Shown piece by piece: positions 34,677 to 47,314 of a DNA stretch of 64,000 nt. Position 1 is the stretch's first letter. Each line of letters begins with the position of its first letter. The position numbers and the translations under genes were made by a program. The stretch is from Panagrolaimus kolymaensis (Eukaryota; Nematoda; Chromadorea; Rhabditida; Panagrolaimidae). Where the stretch lies: assembly GCA_028622995.1 (NCBI GenBank), contig JAJQJQ010000008.1:1302001-1366000 (forward strand). The letters are read 5' to 3'. The notes below the pieces were generated by a model. The model searched no databases and was not told where the DNA came from. It saw nothing but the letters and a program-made list of their open reading frames with translations.

Positions 34677-37103
34677 CTAAGGCAAAGCATATGGCAGTCG
34701 GATATATTTATGTTGATATAATTGCATGCTTCCAATCATGAAGAAATCTCGAGGATGACATTTGACAGTCTCAATTGAAGAGAAAGCAATATAGCAGTGC
34801 TTTTGAGCGTCAAACCCTTGCGTTGTCATTCGTACCAAAAAGCAGTTACCATTTGCATCACGATCATAGATTCGACCAAAAAGCGGCATACCATTAATTT
34901 TGTCAATCACAACATAGCCATTCTTCTTATATAGATTGTCCCACATATTATCTCTTGCTTTTAAGATGTATTCAGCTAAAAATTAAACAAAAGATAGTAA
35001 AAAACTTTTTAATCAACCTACAATTTTTCATTTTCATATTAACTAAGCAATTTGATACTTGATGCTTCCATGCTAAAGTCATTGGCAAGCTTTTGTAACA
35101 TCTGTTGACATCCGAATATTGCTTGAAAGGCTGGTGCTTTGCTTCAAATCTCATGGATGAATGGTGCCGAAGAGGTCCATATTTGCGAATCATTGCTGGA
35201 TAGTGCGTCAAGTAGTGTCCTTTGATAGTCAGTGTGCCACCCAATTCTTTGAATAAAGTTAAATATTCTTTAATATCGTCATCCAGCTTGACAAGCATTT
35301 CTTCCGTGATATTGAAAGCCATAATAGTGTCATAAATTTCTTGGAATTTCAATAGCATTTTCCATGTGTTGTCGTTCTCATCTCTTTGAAGATCACCCAA
35401 GATAATAGGAAGGAGCCTGACGAACGTTGAAATTGTTGCAGCAGTCATACCGGTCAGCTTTGCCTTCTTTATTTCACCCTTCTTATTCTTTTTATCTTTA
35501 ATTTTTTCTTCATCGACAGGCTTTGGGACGTTGAACTTGTCTTTGCCTTGAAATGGAAAACCAGCAACAGCATTGTAAACATCATCATAGCTCGGAAACA
35601 TTTTTAATACCATGACAATCATATAACGAAGGTGGCCTTGAAATCAGTCATGCATAACATCAACAGATGACCATTGCTGAACATGAAAATAGCGAAGATC
35701 ATTGAAGGCGCTATTCTCATTTAAGCCATCAACTTTGCGTCGTTCCAATGTATCTCTTTCAGCAATTTCATCATAGCTTTCTGTTGTTCGTAAACGTTCA
35801 TCAGGAATTTCAAATATAGTTTTGGCTTCTTCATAGCTGAACGTGCAAATACGACACGGATTTTGACCCACAAAAAATTTAACATAGCCACCCATTGAGT
35901 GTAAACCAAGATTATCGCCAACCAGATTGAAGAGCACAACTTTCATGTGATGTTCAGTTCCATTGACATTCACTGTAATTCCATGTTGCTCCAAACGTCG
36001 TAGTTCATTGATAATTGTTGAGCGTAAAATAGTTTGATAATTCTTATTTAAGTTTATAGTACGAGCCAAGAAAGCAAGGAAAATGTGTTCCAAAGATGAT
36101 TGCAATTCTATTGGTATGTTGAGAATTCTGAAGTAGCAGCCATTAGTTTGATATAAGCTTGAAGTTTTGGCTTGCAAAGGATTGACAGCCCCATAATCAT
36201 CTGCATAAAGTTGAATGACAATCACTTTATCATCGTAGATCTAAAAATTATATTATGAATATTATTGTGTATATGATTGTTTACCGTTGCTATGTCACGT
36301 CCTCTTATGCTTGAAAAATAATGATTGTGAGTCGTGGAGTTCATGAAATCAATTGGCCATTGCAAAGATTCGAAAACAGCAGGATTTTGAATAACTTTAA
36401 TAATTGTTTCTTCTATTGAAATTCTTGCCATGTAATCCGTTCGATAAACAACAGCGCGATTAACATCCACAGAAGTGTGTTGAAGTTGATCGTTAATTGC
36501 GAAACGTTGAGGTTTGATGAACGAGCCGGCGTCATACAGTTCTTCTTCTCGGCGATATTCACTTTTTTGAAATAGTTCTTCAGCAATCTTCTTTGCCTCA
36601 GCATATTTAACATTTTGTAATTTGAGAAGCTCGAGTACTTTGGCGACAAGCTCTCTTTGATGCTTACAAATCAAATCAACACTTTTCTTTGCAACACCAG
36701 GTTGAGCGAGCATTGACATCTAAAATTCGTCGCACATGTCTTTGACAAGCATTAAAAGAGTCAGAAGTGGACAATCAAGGTTGATTTCTTCAGCAACAGC
36801 ACGTGTGTCATCCATTAATTCAACTTCATTTTGAAGAGGATCGTTGTCAATCTCAGGAACATCATCAAAGTATGCAGGTGGTGGCAATACACTTGTCATA
36901 TTTTTCTGTAGACATAAAGGTATATGCTTACGATAAGTGTCAAATCTTAGAGGCATTCCACTGTTACACACTTTGCATTTATATCGCAGATCTCCTTTCA
37001 CATCATTATCATAATGTTGGTGACGAACATGATTTCGGTGTTCGTTAAGAGTTAATTGCTTTCTTTCACAAAGTGGACACGGTATTTGCAGTCGATTATC
37101 CAT
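34677..37103 (-). pseudogene. CACTA transposase with two in-frame stops
   Basis: The N-terminal segment (37103-36722) has C2H2-like zinc fingers (CPLCERKQLTLNEHRNHVRH and CKVCNSGMPLRFDTYRKH). The main domain follows: QLYADDYGAVNPLQAK (36210-36160 region), NLVGDNLGLHSMGGYVKFF, a CRIC motif, LRYFHVQQWSSVDVMHD, and a C-terminal GHYLTHYPAMIRKYGPL and MRFEAKHQPFKQY region. This is the core of animal transposases with CACTA-type ends. An intron at 36241-36285 splices in frame, and a further intron lies near 34975-35020. A TAG (36721-36719) and a TGA (about 35646) interrupt otherwise continuous frames and are not explained by plausible introns. The element is therefore probably not autonomous now, though decay is slight. 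Confidence 0.75.
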
Positions 37104-37259
37104 TTCTTAAAATAAGTTTTGTAATCATGCGTCAAAATATTTGTTAAATAAGTATGATTGCTTATGTGGATTAACGTTGTTTACGAGAAGACAAAAAGAC
37201 AAGCATAAAATTTATTAGAGATAAGCTCAAGTGATAAACATATGGCAGACAATGAAATA

Positions 37260-37634
37260 CATGAAGCAATTCATAAAACTGAAAAACATAAAGAAGCATT
37301 TAGTTGTTGTAAATCCATTCCCACTAATGTGTGTGTCAAACTATTGTGCTTGAAAGAAATTGAACAGTTGAGGTTCCAAATTGTGATCAATCGACAAGCA
37401 AATTCAGGAGGTTCAGGTTCATCTTTGATAATAGCAGCAAAACGCCCACCTGCATGGATGTCATTCTTAATAAAACCAGCAGTTGTTTCTGCTTCAAACT
37501 AACCTTGAAGTTCAGCGACGTTCTTTATCTTCTGTTGTTCAAGACTTTCTTCCAATAATGACGTTTGAAGTTCAAACTTTGACAGAAATTCGGGTGGAAA
37601 ACGAACATAGCTGCAAGTTTCATCGGTGTCATCC
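37260..37634 (-). pseudogene. Second coding segment of the CACTA element
   Basis: It starts MDDTDETCSYVRFPPEFLSK at 37634, reads to GlnGly and meets an in-frame TAG near 37502. It then continues in the same frame with a coding-like stretch (HAGGRFAAIIKDEPEPPEF ... ITIWNLNC) to a stop near 37260. GTTAGT at the TAG could instead be a splice donor, with the following part a separate exon. It lies upstream of, and in the same direction as, the transposase. No family is recognised. Confidence 0.4.
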
Positions 37635-38364
37635 ATGATCCTTGTTGTTGTTGATTGAGTTGGAGATTGTCGAGCAATTCGGCGATCGTTGAGGCGTCAG
37701 ACGAGTGAGATCGGCGGGTAACAAAAAAAGAACAAAGCAATAATGTTAAATTGATACATTGCTAAAATATAAAGTTCGGAGGGTATCAAGAAAAAGAAAC
37801 AACAAAGCAAAAATGTAAATTAGGAAACATGCCTGAAAAAAAAGGTGGGCGTGTATCAAAAAAAAGAAAGAACAACGATAAAATGAATCATACTGAAAAA
37901 ATTTTGAAAAAATGAAAAGAAAGAATGAAAATGGTGGCTTTTTGTACCAATCTGCCAAATTTCCCATACTTTTGCGCCTTATTTGAAAGAGCTTTGTTAA
38001 AAATAGTGGAGAAATTAAACATTGATTTGATAGTGGATATATTTTCAACAAAAAAAGTGAAACCTTTTCTTTAAAAGAAACAACTTTTGTTTCTTTTTTG
38101 AAGATTCCGTCCAATAATCTGTGGAAAAGTTCTCCATTATTAGGTGTGTGGAATTGTTATCCACAAAAATATGAAAACTATTCCATAAAAGTAACAGTTT
38201 TTGTTTCTTTCTTGTAACGTCAATAAGAAAGTTTGTCGTAAGAACTTCCACCATTGAATTTGTAGCTATATCTTACCCGAATTATTGTTGAAATACGTTG
38301 CTCTTCCACATATTTTGTTGACCAAACTTCACTACTGAAGCTTGTGACAAAATATAAAAATGAC

Positions 38365-38379
38365 GTCTTTTTTTCAGTG
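38365..38379 (-). repeat. Right CACTG terminal inverted repeat
   Basis: The reverse complement of the left end: TCTTTTTTTCAGTG, then host TTT. Confidence 0.8.
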
Positions 38380-40596
38380 TTTCTGTAGAGTTGCGTCTCT
38401 ACATTCCACCTCCGCTTAGGCACCTTCATTTTCGGTCCTTGCGTCAGTATCCTAATTGGTGAAAAGTCAATTAGCTACTGAGCAAGACAATAATAAGGAG
38501 TAATTAGCTCCGGGATAAGGTCAATATAAAAGGGCCAGGGTCACGGAGTAAAGTCATGTTTCCCTTTTTATACAAAAAGGTTATTATTTGAAAGCTAAAA
38601 AAAGTTGTAAACTATTTATTCTTTAAAGTTATTATACAACCAACAAGCTCTCCCAACAACTAGATAAAGATCCCGCAAGAGATACCTTACAACTTAATTC
38701 CGCTCTTTGAAATTTTGAATAATCGCCGAGAATTTTTTTAGTAATTATTTGAAGGTTTCTTTGTTTTACAAAGCAAATAATGCCTTTATAAAAAATATTA
38801 GAATATTTTTCGCATTATTTTTTGGTCCATTAGCCATATTTGAATATGAAATTGGAAAATGGATAAACAAACAAATTAAAGATTTTGAATATTTTGTGAA
38901 AGTGTTTAGCGAAAACAAATCATTCAAATCGTAATCAATAATAGTATTTTAATATTCGAACAAAAAATTAGTGTTATTTTTTCTTTGAAAAAAATACTCT
39001 AAAATTCCTTCCATTTTTTTGTTTTAAAAACAAACAAAAAAAGATTCGCCAACTCTAAAGTTTTTTTTATTTTCTTTTTCTTTCGATTTTTTTCTTTGAT
39101 AAGCTAGCAATTATCGATCAATAAATGCTTCTTTTTTACGCCTTTTCTTTATATAAAAAAATAAAGAGTAATGCACAGCTTTTCGATGTAAAAATGGAAA
39201 CTTTTGGTTTATTTTTTCATTTTTTTGAATAATTTAAATTTCGGTTTTTTGGCTATTTTTTGTTTTATGTTTTTGGAATAAATTTAAAAAGAAATTAATA
39301 AATTTAAAAAAATCATTCATTTCTTCGTTTGGAATCATAAACAAAAATATTTATTTAATGAATATCACTAAGTCACAAACTGTCTACTTTGCGATATATA
39401 TGGCAGTTGCAACATATAAAAAAACCAACAGTACCAAACGCTTCACTTTGTTTATTAGGCCATGAATTAAAATTAGTTTACAACATTAAAAATGAGAAAA
39501 AATAAATCTTTGAAGAAATCAATCGAAATTTTTATTTTTCTTTTCTAAAAAAATATTTAAATGAGAATAATTAAAGCAAGTTATTGAACTTAATTATAAT
39601 TTCATTCGATAATATATTTTAACAAAAATTTTATCTAACTTTGTCGCAATAACCATTCTGTCGCCTGGATTGTAATTTGCATAAAACCATCCCTCATCTA
39701 CCAAAAAATGAAGATTTTTTTGACATAATTAATAATGACTTAACCAAATATTTGATTTTTAAAAAATTTAAATATAGGAAAGCAAGATTCACTATTCTTA
39801 AATATATTAAAAATAAATTTTATTTATTTATAAGTATTATATTACTAAAAAAAATCAAAATAAAATATTCCAAAAAAAATCGATCGCAAAAAGAAAAGCA
39901 AAAAAAAAAACATTTCTAAAACATTCGCTGCTGTTTTCAAACGTTTCCTCGACTTTTTTATGTGTTCTTCTCTTCGCCAAAAATGAATAAAAAAATTGAA
40001 CAAACTCCAGGCAAAAAAAAGAGAATATTTAGTGCATTTATCTTTTTTTTTTTTTATGAATTATTATTTTTCGCCGTGTACATATTTTTTGATTTATGGT
40101 TTTTAAAATTGTTTGGTTCTTTTATTGCCGTACGCGCGCACAAGCATATTTCTTTTTGCTTCAGCCATTTTAACGATTTTTTTTCTTGGGATCAAAGTTT
40201 TTTTAATATTTAATAATTAATCTTCTATTAACTTTCTTCTAAGCAGAATTTTTAATTTAACTTTTAAAAAAGAAAGTTTTATAAAGGAATAAAGTCAAAA
40301 TTTTGAAAATAAAGAAAAGAAAAAAATGTTTGTGCATTCTATTTTCTTTCAAACGTATGCGTATTCCCGAGACGAAAACATTACTGTCCAGAAAAAGAGA
40401 GAATGAAAAATTTGCGCGCGAAAGAAAGCTTTTCTTTTCTCGTTTTTTAAAGCCATCATTTTTCTTTCATGTTTTATTCATCTTTAGTTTGGCCGATTTT
40501 TCTTCGTGTCCTTTTCCTATCATCCAATAATATGTGTATCTATGTTCTTGCTCAATCGTTATTTTTTAGGTAAACGGTCTAATATTTTCTTCAAGT
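38380..40596. other. Gene-poor interval upstream of BTB gene 1
   Basis: AT-rich. Short open frames around 38749-38934 and 39677-40530 lack splice support or family resemblance. From about 40265 on it is the 5' part of a block duplicated at 45535, including GAAAGTTTTATAAAGGAATA. Confidence 0.5.
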
Positions 40597-41975
40597 ATGG
40601 GCTCTTCAGCTGTTCCGAATCCTTCTCCATGTGGTTCTTGTTTAAATCATGCTGAACAGAAGATGAAGTGGCAACGAATCTTTGAATCACAAGATGTTGA
40701 AAATGGACATTTCGATGTAACTTTCAACGTTGAAGACAAAGTAAGTTTATTTTTAGTTTCTATTCCTACATTTATAAAGAACTTGCATTTTTATAGAAAC
40801 TTCATGCTCACAAAATTTTTCTTTCATCACATTCAGAAATTTTCAAAGCTATGTTCTCCACTCGATGGTTAGCACCTAATGTTCCAATTCAAATTGCCAA
40901 TCGTACTTTTGATGACTTCAAGACATTTCTTAGTTCTATGTACTTTGCTCCTCTTCATCTTACAAGTGATACTCTTATGACTATGGTTGATATGTCTGAA
41001 TATTATGGAGCTCAAAGAATCAAAGATGAATGCGATGTTTGGTTATCAACTCAAGAAGAATTTTCTCCATTGCTTGATGTTTACGAAGCTGTTAAAAGAT
41101 ATTCATTGTTGAAATCAAAAACTGGCATTTTTTCATATATCATTGAAAACTTTCTTGGAACCTCAGAAACAGCTCGAGATTTGGATATTCCTAAAGAAAT
41201 GATTATGGATATGGTAACTTCTCAAAGATCATACTTATCAGAAGAAACTGTTTTTAAAGCTGTAAGTTCTTACTAGTTAAAAATAGATTTATAACACATT
41301 TCTTTTAGGTTTACTATTGGGCGGCGAATAAGCATCAGCATCTTGATAACTCATCGGAAGCTTTACATCAAGCTTTGAAAATTGAATTGGCTGATATTTT
41401 AACACAAATGAAGTTTAAAAACATGTCTCCAAATTTTTTTAATGCCTTTATAAGTATGTTTATTTTCGGTATACTAACTTATATACCATAATTTTTTAGG
41501 CTCAAAAAAGGATATATTCGATGATGATAGCTGGAAAGCAATTAAACATATGCTCGCTAAATCTCAAGGTATTTTTTTTTAATGTTTATATCTCATTCAT
41601 TCTTTATTTTTAGTCGTTTTCACATTCAAGGGTAATCCTCGTTATACAAGAGGTGACACACTATCTAAATTGAGAGGTTACATTTTCGCTGAAGAAAAGA
41701 TCGTTGATTCTATTAAATCATTGAAAGATAAAACTCTATCTTCTTACTTTGATCGATCTAGTGGCGGTTATTGGAGCACAAGATGCAAAAAACCATCGAA
41801 GCCGAGTCAACTCAAGTTCAAGGAAAATGTTCCGTATTACTTATGCATCACTGGTAAACATAGTAGAATTGCTGTTAAAAAAAGTGCCTTTCTTGATGAC
41901 GATGATTATTTACTTGCTGAATTGTATGGTGCTGGACATTCTTTTAATAGATTATGTCAAATTTCTGTTATGTAA
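40597..41975 (+). CDS. BTB/BACK-domain protein (copy 1)
   Basis: Five exons (40597-40740, 40797-41261, 41309-41453, 41500-41568, 41614-41975), in phase throughout, give 394 residues. A BTB (POZ) fold occupies about residues 25-135 (HFDVTFNVED, KLHAHKIFLSSHSEIFKAMF, FDDFKTFLSSMYF, VDMSEYYGA). A BACK-like helical region follows (about 150-260), then a C-terminal beta-rich domain. Such proteins usually act as substrate adaptors for CUL3 ubiquitin ligases; nematodes have many fast-evolving ones. A TTTTTTAG acceptor lies about 28 bases before the ATG, fitting a 5' UTR intron or trans-splicing. A near twin lies at 45873. Confidence 0.85.
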
Positions 41976-43596
41976 TACGTTTTTGTTGTTTTTTGTTTCT
42001 GTTGTACTTTTAAATAAATGTTTTTGTTGTTTGTATTCTTATAACTCTTATTTTCTTACCATTCATGTTTATAGTTTATAACTGCCACACTAGAAGCTTG
42101 TACTTTAATGAGAAGGTTAGTTCAGCATCGTAAAGTCTACTATCACAACGAAAAATGGTTCATAAAAAGGCTTCTTCATACTTGAAAACCAGGGTAACAA
42201 CCGTTAGAGTAATTTGAATGAAAACTAAAAGTAAAAGTTATATGACCATTTGCATTAATAAAAACTACGAAAGTAAGTATAACAGGCGAAGACACAGCTA
42301 AATCTAATGATAACTTAACAAGGCAGGTAACTAGCAAAGTGATACGTCAATATGATAGCAGAATATTTTCTTCCACATTCCAAAATTTTTCTTTTTAGAC
42401 CATTTTTTGACTTTAATAAGGTCGTTGGTATTTTTCTCAATATTTTTTTTTGGTTGCCTTACCTTCTTTGCTACACGACGACGACCTTTTGATGTGCACA
42501 CTTCAAAAAACATATTTTTTGTTTTGCTGGCTGAACATTTCCGGTTGTTGTTTGACGAAGGCTAAAACGTATGCTTTTTTTGCCGCAAAAAATATAATTA
42601 AAAATTTTTCCCTTCTTTTTAGCGATGAATCGTTGAATATTTTTTTCGTACGTTAAAAACCTTTTTTTTGAATATTTTGTGCATATTTTTTTTCTTTTTC
42701 AACAAATTCAAAAATATAACCATTTTATAAAAATTTAGTATTATGTTTTTTTCTTTTCATATTTATTTTATTCATCCATACCAATCAAAAAGAATGTTTG
42801 GACCTACTTCCCACCAAATTTTTGTATCATCGCAAAATCATGCGCTATTATTGCTTGATTCATTTTATTAGAAAAAAGTAATCCCAACATTTATTAGAGG
42901 CAAAAATAAAATAAATAATTAATAAAAATTTAAATTTACATATTAAAAGAAATAATACTAAACTTTCGATTTCTTCATTTTTTTCTCGTGATCCATTATC
43001 TTTTTTTTTCTTTCAACATAAATTTAGTAAAGATTTTTCCATATTGAAAAAACTCGCGTGGTTTTGGTTTATTGACATTTTTCTGCTCAATTTTAGTTTT
43101 TGTTGTTGATTTGGTTTTATTTTTTTCAGCTGGTTGGTTGGGTTGTCTGCTGTTGACTGAAAAAAATTTTTTTGCCGCTATAAATGTTTCTTTCGTTCAA
43201 TTACAAAATAAAAAAAAACGCCCGATGACTTTTTTCTTATTTAATTTTTTTATTTTTGAATATTTTATAAAACTTTTTTGTCCACATTTTGAAGAAATTT
43301 AATTTTTAGTTAAAGTCATTCGTTTAATTAACAAACAAAAAAAAAATGAAGGTTGAGGTAAATAAGGCTGACAACCTTTTCTCCTTCTAAATGCATAACA
43401 AATATTTTTCTTTTACTTTGCTCTATCTAATGATTTATTAAAAACAATTTGATTTTGAAACGCCGGCATGTGTAATAATATTTAAAAATATGTATCCAAT
43501 GCCCAAAATGATAACAGGAAAAAAAATAAATAAAAAATGAGAAACAATGGTTCAATTCATTTTTTTTTTGTAATCTATCAATATTTTTTCACATTT

Positions 43597-43815
43597 GAGA
43601 TTTGACCTAAGATTAAGATATGTATATGCCTTTAAAGATGGACACTTTTTTTCTGCATCACTCAAAAAAAGACATTGAGTGGATTCGATTTTTTGCAACT
43701 AACTAAAGAAGCTTTTTTTGGCGCTCAAAAACTAGTTATGAATCATTCATTTTAACGATTTTTTTGATCTTAGTTTTTGAATATTTTATAATTAATCTTT
43801 TTGTTTTTTTTAAAT
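43597..43815 (+). repeat. Dispersed repeat, copy A
   Basis: Shares an ordered set of motifs with 44695-44960 and 53705-53930: GACCTA plus a TTAAGA-like stretch, TATGTATAT, a CTC...AAAAAAAGTC-type block, a GACTAAAAAAAG or ACTAAAGAAGC block, GGCGC-AAAA, and TTTTTGAATATTT. Confidence 0.55.
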
Positions 43816-44694
43816 AATTTTACCTTTAAAGGAAACAATTTTAGATATCCAATTTCAAAAAGGATTTCAATGTTCAAAAAATTTTAATTGCTTAAACGAA
43901 ACAAAAAAGTCATTATAAAAAATTGAAAAAATATAAATTTGTTAAATAACAAAATTATTTTATGACACTACGTTCGATTTAGGCGAAATAAAATAAATGA
44001 AAAATTCTAACAAGTTTTCAGAGGATTTTAAAATAAATGAAGTCAAACAAAGAATTTTATGAAATCATATTTTGTTTTTTTTGGCGCCATTTTTATGATG
44101 ACGATACCTTTGTCAGTCGACCTTTAAATAAATGCCCTTTAAAAAAAGTTTTTTTTGCTGTTGTTTTTGTTGTTGACTTGTCATTTGATTTTAGTGGTGG
44201 ATATTTTTTTTACTGCGCAGAAGAAAAATTTTATTTCTTTTTCTTTCTTTTTTGCGCCGTTTCGTATTCTTTTTTTTAAATCAATGAAACGTTTTTGAAT
44301 ATTTTATTTTTTTAGTTTTCAAAACTCTGTAACTATCGATTCTGAAAATTGAAAATGAAGGAAAGACGAAATTTTTTATCTTTAATGAAAATGAATATTA
44401 AAATTAGTATCAATGATAAATTTTTTTTCTTTTCTATAAAAAGTTAAGGAATTGTTGGACATTCGCACTGTCCGACCCAAAGAAATTAGAAAATGAAAGT
44501 AAAATAAAGATACGATTCAAACATTCTATTTAATTAAAAAAGAATCCACTCTATTTCAAATATAACTGAAAATGCGAAGAATTGTTTTAAAAAAAAACAA
44601 CAATGCAAGATTTCAAATGAAAAAAGAAAAAGAAAATTGGAAAATTGGTTTTTGTTATTTGAATGGCATCACTCTAATTTTTTTCCATCTGTTA

Positions 44695-44960
44695 GCAATT
44701 GACCTAGCATTAAGACACTTATGTATACATATATATATGCCTTCAAAAATGATTGACATTTTTATTTCTCTCTGTTTCGCTCTAAAAAAAGTCAATCGTT
44801 GGATTAAGTTTCTTTTTCCTGACTAAAAAAAAGAGCTTTTAATTCTGCGCAAAAATAAACTTTCTTTTTTTGCTGTTTTATATATTTTTGACTTTTTTTC
44901 TCTTTCTTTGAAAGTTATTGTTTTTTTTTTGAATATTTAACGAATGATTTTTTTTTATTT
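44695..44960 (+). repeat. Dispersed repeat, copy B
   Basis: GACCTAGCATTAAGACACTT, then TATACATATATATATGCC, then CGCTCTAAAAAAAGTCAATC, CTGACTAAAAAAAAGAGC and TTTGAATATTTAACGAATG, in the same order as copies A and C. Confidence 0.6.
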
Positions 44961-45115
44961 TTTTGTTATCACAAATTTTGTTTTCTTTAAAAAAAGCTCA
45001 ACTTGAAAATCCAGTTTTTTTGGTGATCGACAATTTCATGTTTCGGAACCACAAATCGCAAGATCCCTTTCCTTTATTATGAGAGAAGAAAAACATTAGA
45101 AAAGATTTCGTAAAA

Positions 45116-45330
45116 ATGGTTAATAACGCTCCAAATTATAATAGGCGAAATTTTCACAATTATGCTCATAGTAAGCCGCAAATTCAAGAAACTGAGCAAA
45201 GAGTAAACAAAAAATTCAAAAATAGAAGCATAAATATTTTTTGTAGGATGATTCTGAAGAAATATACATTAAAAGGCTTTTACATATGGAAGAAATAGAT
45301 AACATTTTAACAGAAATTGAGGATAAATAA
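45116..45330 (+). CDS. Possible small two-exon gene
   Basis: MVNNAPNYNRRNFHNYAHSK starts at 45116. A donor GTAAAC near 45200 and an acceptor TTTTTTGTAG at 45247 join a charged second exon (DDSEEIYIKRLLHMEEIDN) in phase, ending at TAA 45328-45330 for about 56 residues. There are no recognisable domains. Coding-like Ser/Glu text continues just downstream (STSSTFEDESDILV), so more exons are possible. Support is weak. Confidence 0.3.
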
Positions 45331-45872
45331 CCGAAAACTTGTCTATCTTTACTCACTCATACCCTTCCTCACTCCCTTCAACTTCCTCGACTTTTGAAGA
45401 TGAAAGCGATATCCTTGTTTGATAATTCGCATTCATTAAATATTATACTAAATGGTTTAAATCCTTTATTAGCTGATAATAACCTTGATGATGGATTCGT
45501 AGAAGAGCTTGGAATTATTATACCTTTATTATTTAAAAAAAGAAAGTTTTATAAAGGAATAAAGTCAAAATTTTGAAGATGAAGCAAAGAAAAAAATGTG
45601 TGAACCTTCTTTTTCTTCTTCTTCAAAGTATGAGATATCCTGAGGCGAAAATATTACTGTCCAGCAAAAGAGCAAAAGAAGTGCTCTAAAAAGTTTTACC
45701 TTTTCAATGTCCTTGAAAAGAGCTTTTTTCTTTCCTTTCCGCCTAAATGTTTATTCGTATTGTTGATTTTTTGTTTTGTTTGCGTGTAACATTGTTATTT
45801 AGTGATATGTATATATATGTTTCTAATTCAGCCATTATTTTTTAGGTAAACGGTCTAATATTTTCTTCAAGT

Positions 45873-47235
45873 ATGAGCTCATCTGCTGTTCCGAATCCTT
45901 CAGAACCTGAATTTGGAGTTGATCATGGTCATCTACCGATTGTACAAAATTGGCTTCAAGTTTATGAATCACAAGATGTTGAAAATGGACATTTCGATGT
46001 AGCTTTCAACGTTGAAGACAAAGTAAGTTTATTTTTAGTTTCTATTCCTACAGTTATAAAGAACTTGCATTTTTATAGAAACTTCATGCTCACAAGATTT
46101 TTCTTTCATCACATTCAGAAACTTTCAAAGTTATGTTCTCAACTCGATGGTTAGCACCTAATGTTCCTATTCATATTGCCAATCGTACTTTCGACGACTT
46201 CAAAAAATTCGTTGGTTTCATGTACTTCGCTCCTGTTCAACTTTCAAATAACAATCTTATGACTATGGTTGATTTGGCAGAATTTTATGGGATTCAATGG
46301 ATCAAAGATAAATGTGATGAATGGCTATCAACTCAAAAAGAATTTACTCCATTGCTTGATCTTTATGAAGCCTCTAAAAGATATTCGTTGTTGAAATCAA
46401 AAACAGCCATCCTTTCATATGCTCTTGAAAACTGCTTTAAAACTTCTGAAATGGTTCGTGATTACGAATTTCCGAAAGAACTCATCATTGATATTGTTAC
46501 TTCTCAAAGACCATGGACTTCAGAAGAATCAGTTTTTAAAGCTGTAAGTTTTTGTTGGTTAATGACAGATTTATGACACTTTACTTTTAGGTTTATTATT
46601 GGGCATCGAATAAGCATCTGCATCTTGAAACTCATTGGAAGCTTTACATCAAGCTATGAAAATTGAATTGGCTGATATTTTACCTCTTATTAAGTTCGAA
46701 GAAATGTCCTTTGATTTTTTTAAAGATTTTATTAGTATGTTTAGTTTAGCTTTACCAACTTATACTCAACATTTTTCAGGTCCAAAAAAGTATATTTTCG
46801 ATGGTGATAGTTGGAAAGCAATTCATCGCATCTTCAATAAATCTCAAGGTAATTTTGTGTTCTTTATGTCTTTAATTCACTTTTTTCTTTATAGTTATTT
46901 TCAAATTCGACACACATCAAGAATTAAGTGGAACCGTGTTCGCCGATAAAAATATTATTGATTTTATCAAATCTTTGTCTAATACAAGGCCAGCCATTTA
47001 CCAAGATCAATCTGGTTGCCATTGGAACAAAAGCTGCAAAATTCCATTAATGCTGAGTGAACTTAGAAGTAATCCAAATGTTCCCTTTTATCTATGTATC
47101 AGAACTTTGTTCGGTGATTATCATCTAATTGCTGTTAAAGAAAGAAGTGGCCTCAAATATGGTGATTATTTACTTGCTGAATTGTATGGCGCTAGACATG
47201 ATTTTACTAACAAATGTAAAATTTCTGTTGTTTAA
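45873..47235 (+). pseudogene. BTB/BACK-domain gene (copy 2), frameshifted
   Basis: A tandem duplicate of the gene at 40597 with the same five-exon layout (45873-46022, 46079-46543, 46591 to about 46737, 46781 to about 46849, 46895-47235). The BTB part is intact (HFDVAFNVED, KLHAHKIFLSSHSETFKVMF). In exon 3, near 46628, one base is missing relative to copy 1 (CTTGATAACTCAT there, CTTGAAACTCAT here), which shifts the frame and gives a TGA a few codons later. Downstream exons stay open in the original frame (IELADILPLIKF ... LLAELYGARHDF), so the damage is very recent, or it is a sequence error. Confidence 0.75.
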
Positions 47236-47314
47236 TCTCATTTTTTGTTTCTGTTGTACTTTTAAATAAACGTTTTTGTTGTTTCCATTCTTTTAACTCT
47301 TCTTATTTCACTAT

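Larger units (their letters stand above)
32687..38379 (-). mobile_element. CACTA (EnSpm-like) DNA transposon
   Basis: It starts CACTGAAAAAAAGA (32687) and ends with the inverted copy TCTTTTTTTCAGTG (ending 38379). Flanks are GTT and TTT, so a 3-base target duplication is imperfect or only TT survives. Subterminal regions are rich in short TGTGAAA/TTCACA and GTGTG motifs in both orientations, as expected for transposase binding sites. Inside, on the minus strand, is a zinc-finger DDE transposase gene (34677-37103), a second coding segment (37260-37634) and weak ORFs at 33.2-34.6 kb. Confidence 0.82.
41976..45115. other. Long gene-poor interval with dispersed repeats
   Basis: Very AT-rich and low in complexity, with two copies of a dispersed repeat (43597-43815 and 44695-44960) and many TTTTTGAATATTTTAT motifs. 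Open frames such as 43072-43302 and 44037-44279 are Phe/Lys-rich by-products of the base composition. Confidence 0.55.

Noticed and set aside
37242..37502. Plus-strand open frame in the CACTA element
   Set aside because: The minus strand here reads as the better coding segment, in line with the transposase direction.
43072..44279. Several Phe/Lys-rich open frames
   Set aside because: Composition follows T-runs and A-runs; no splice signals or motifs.
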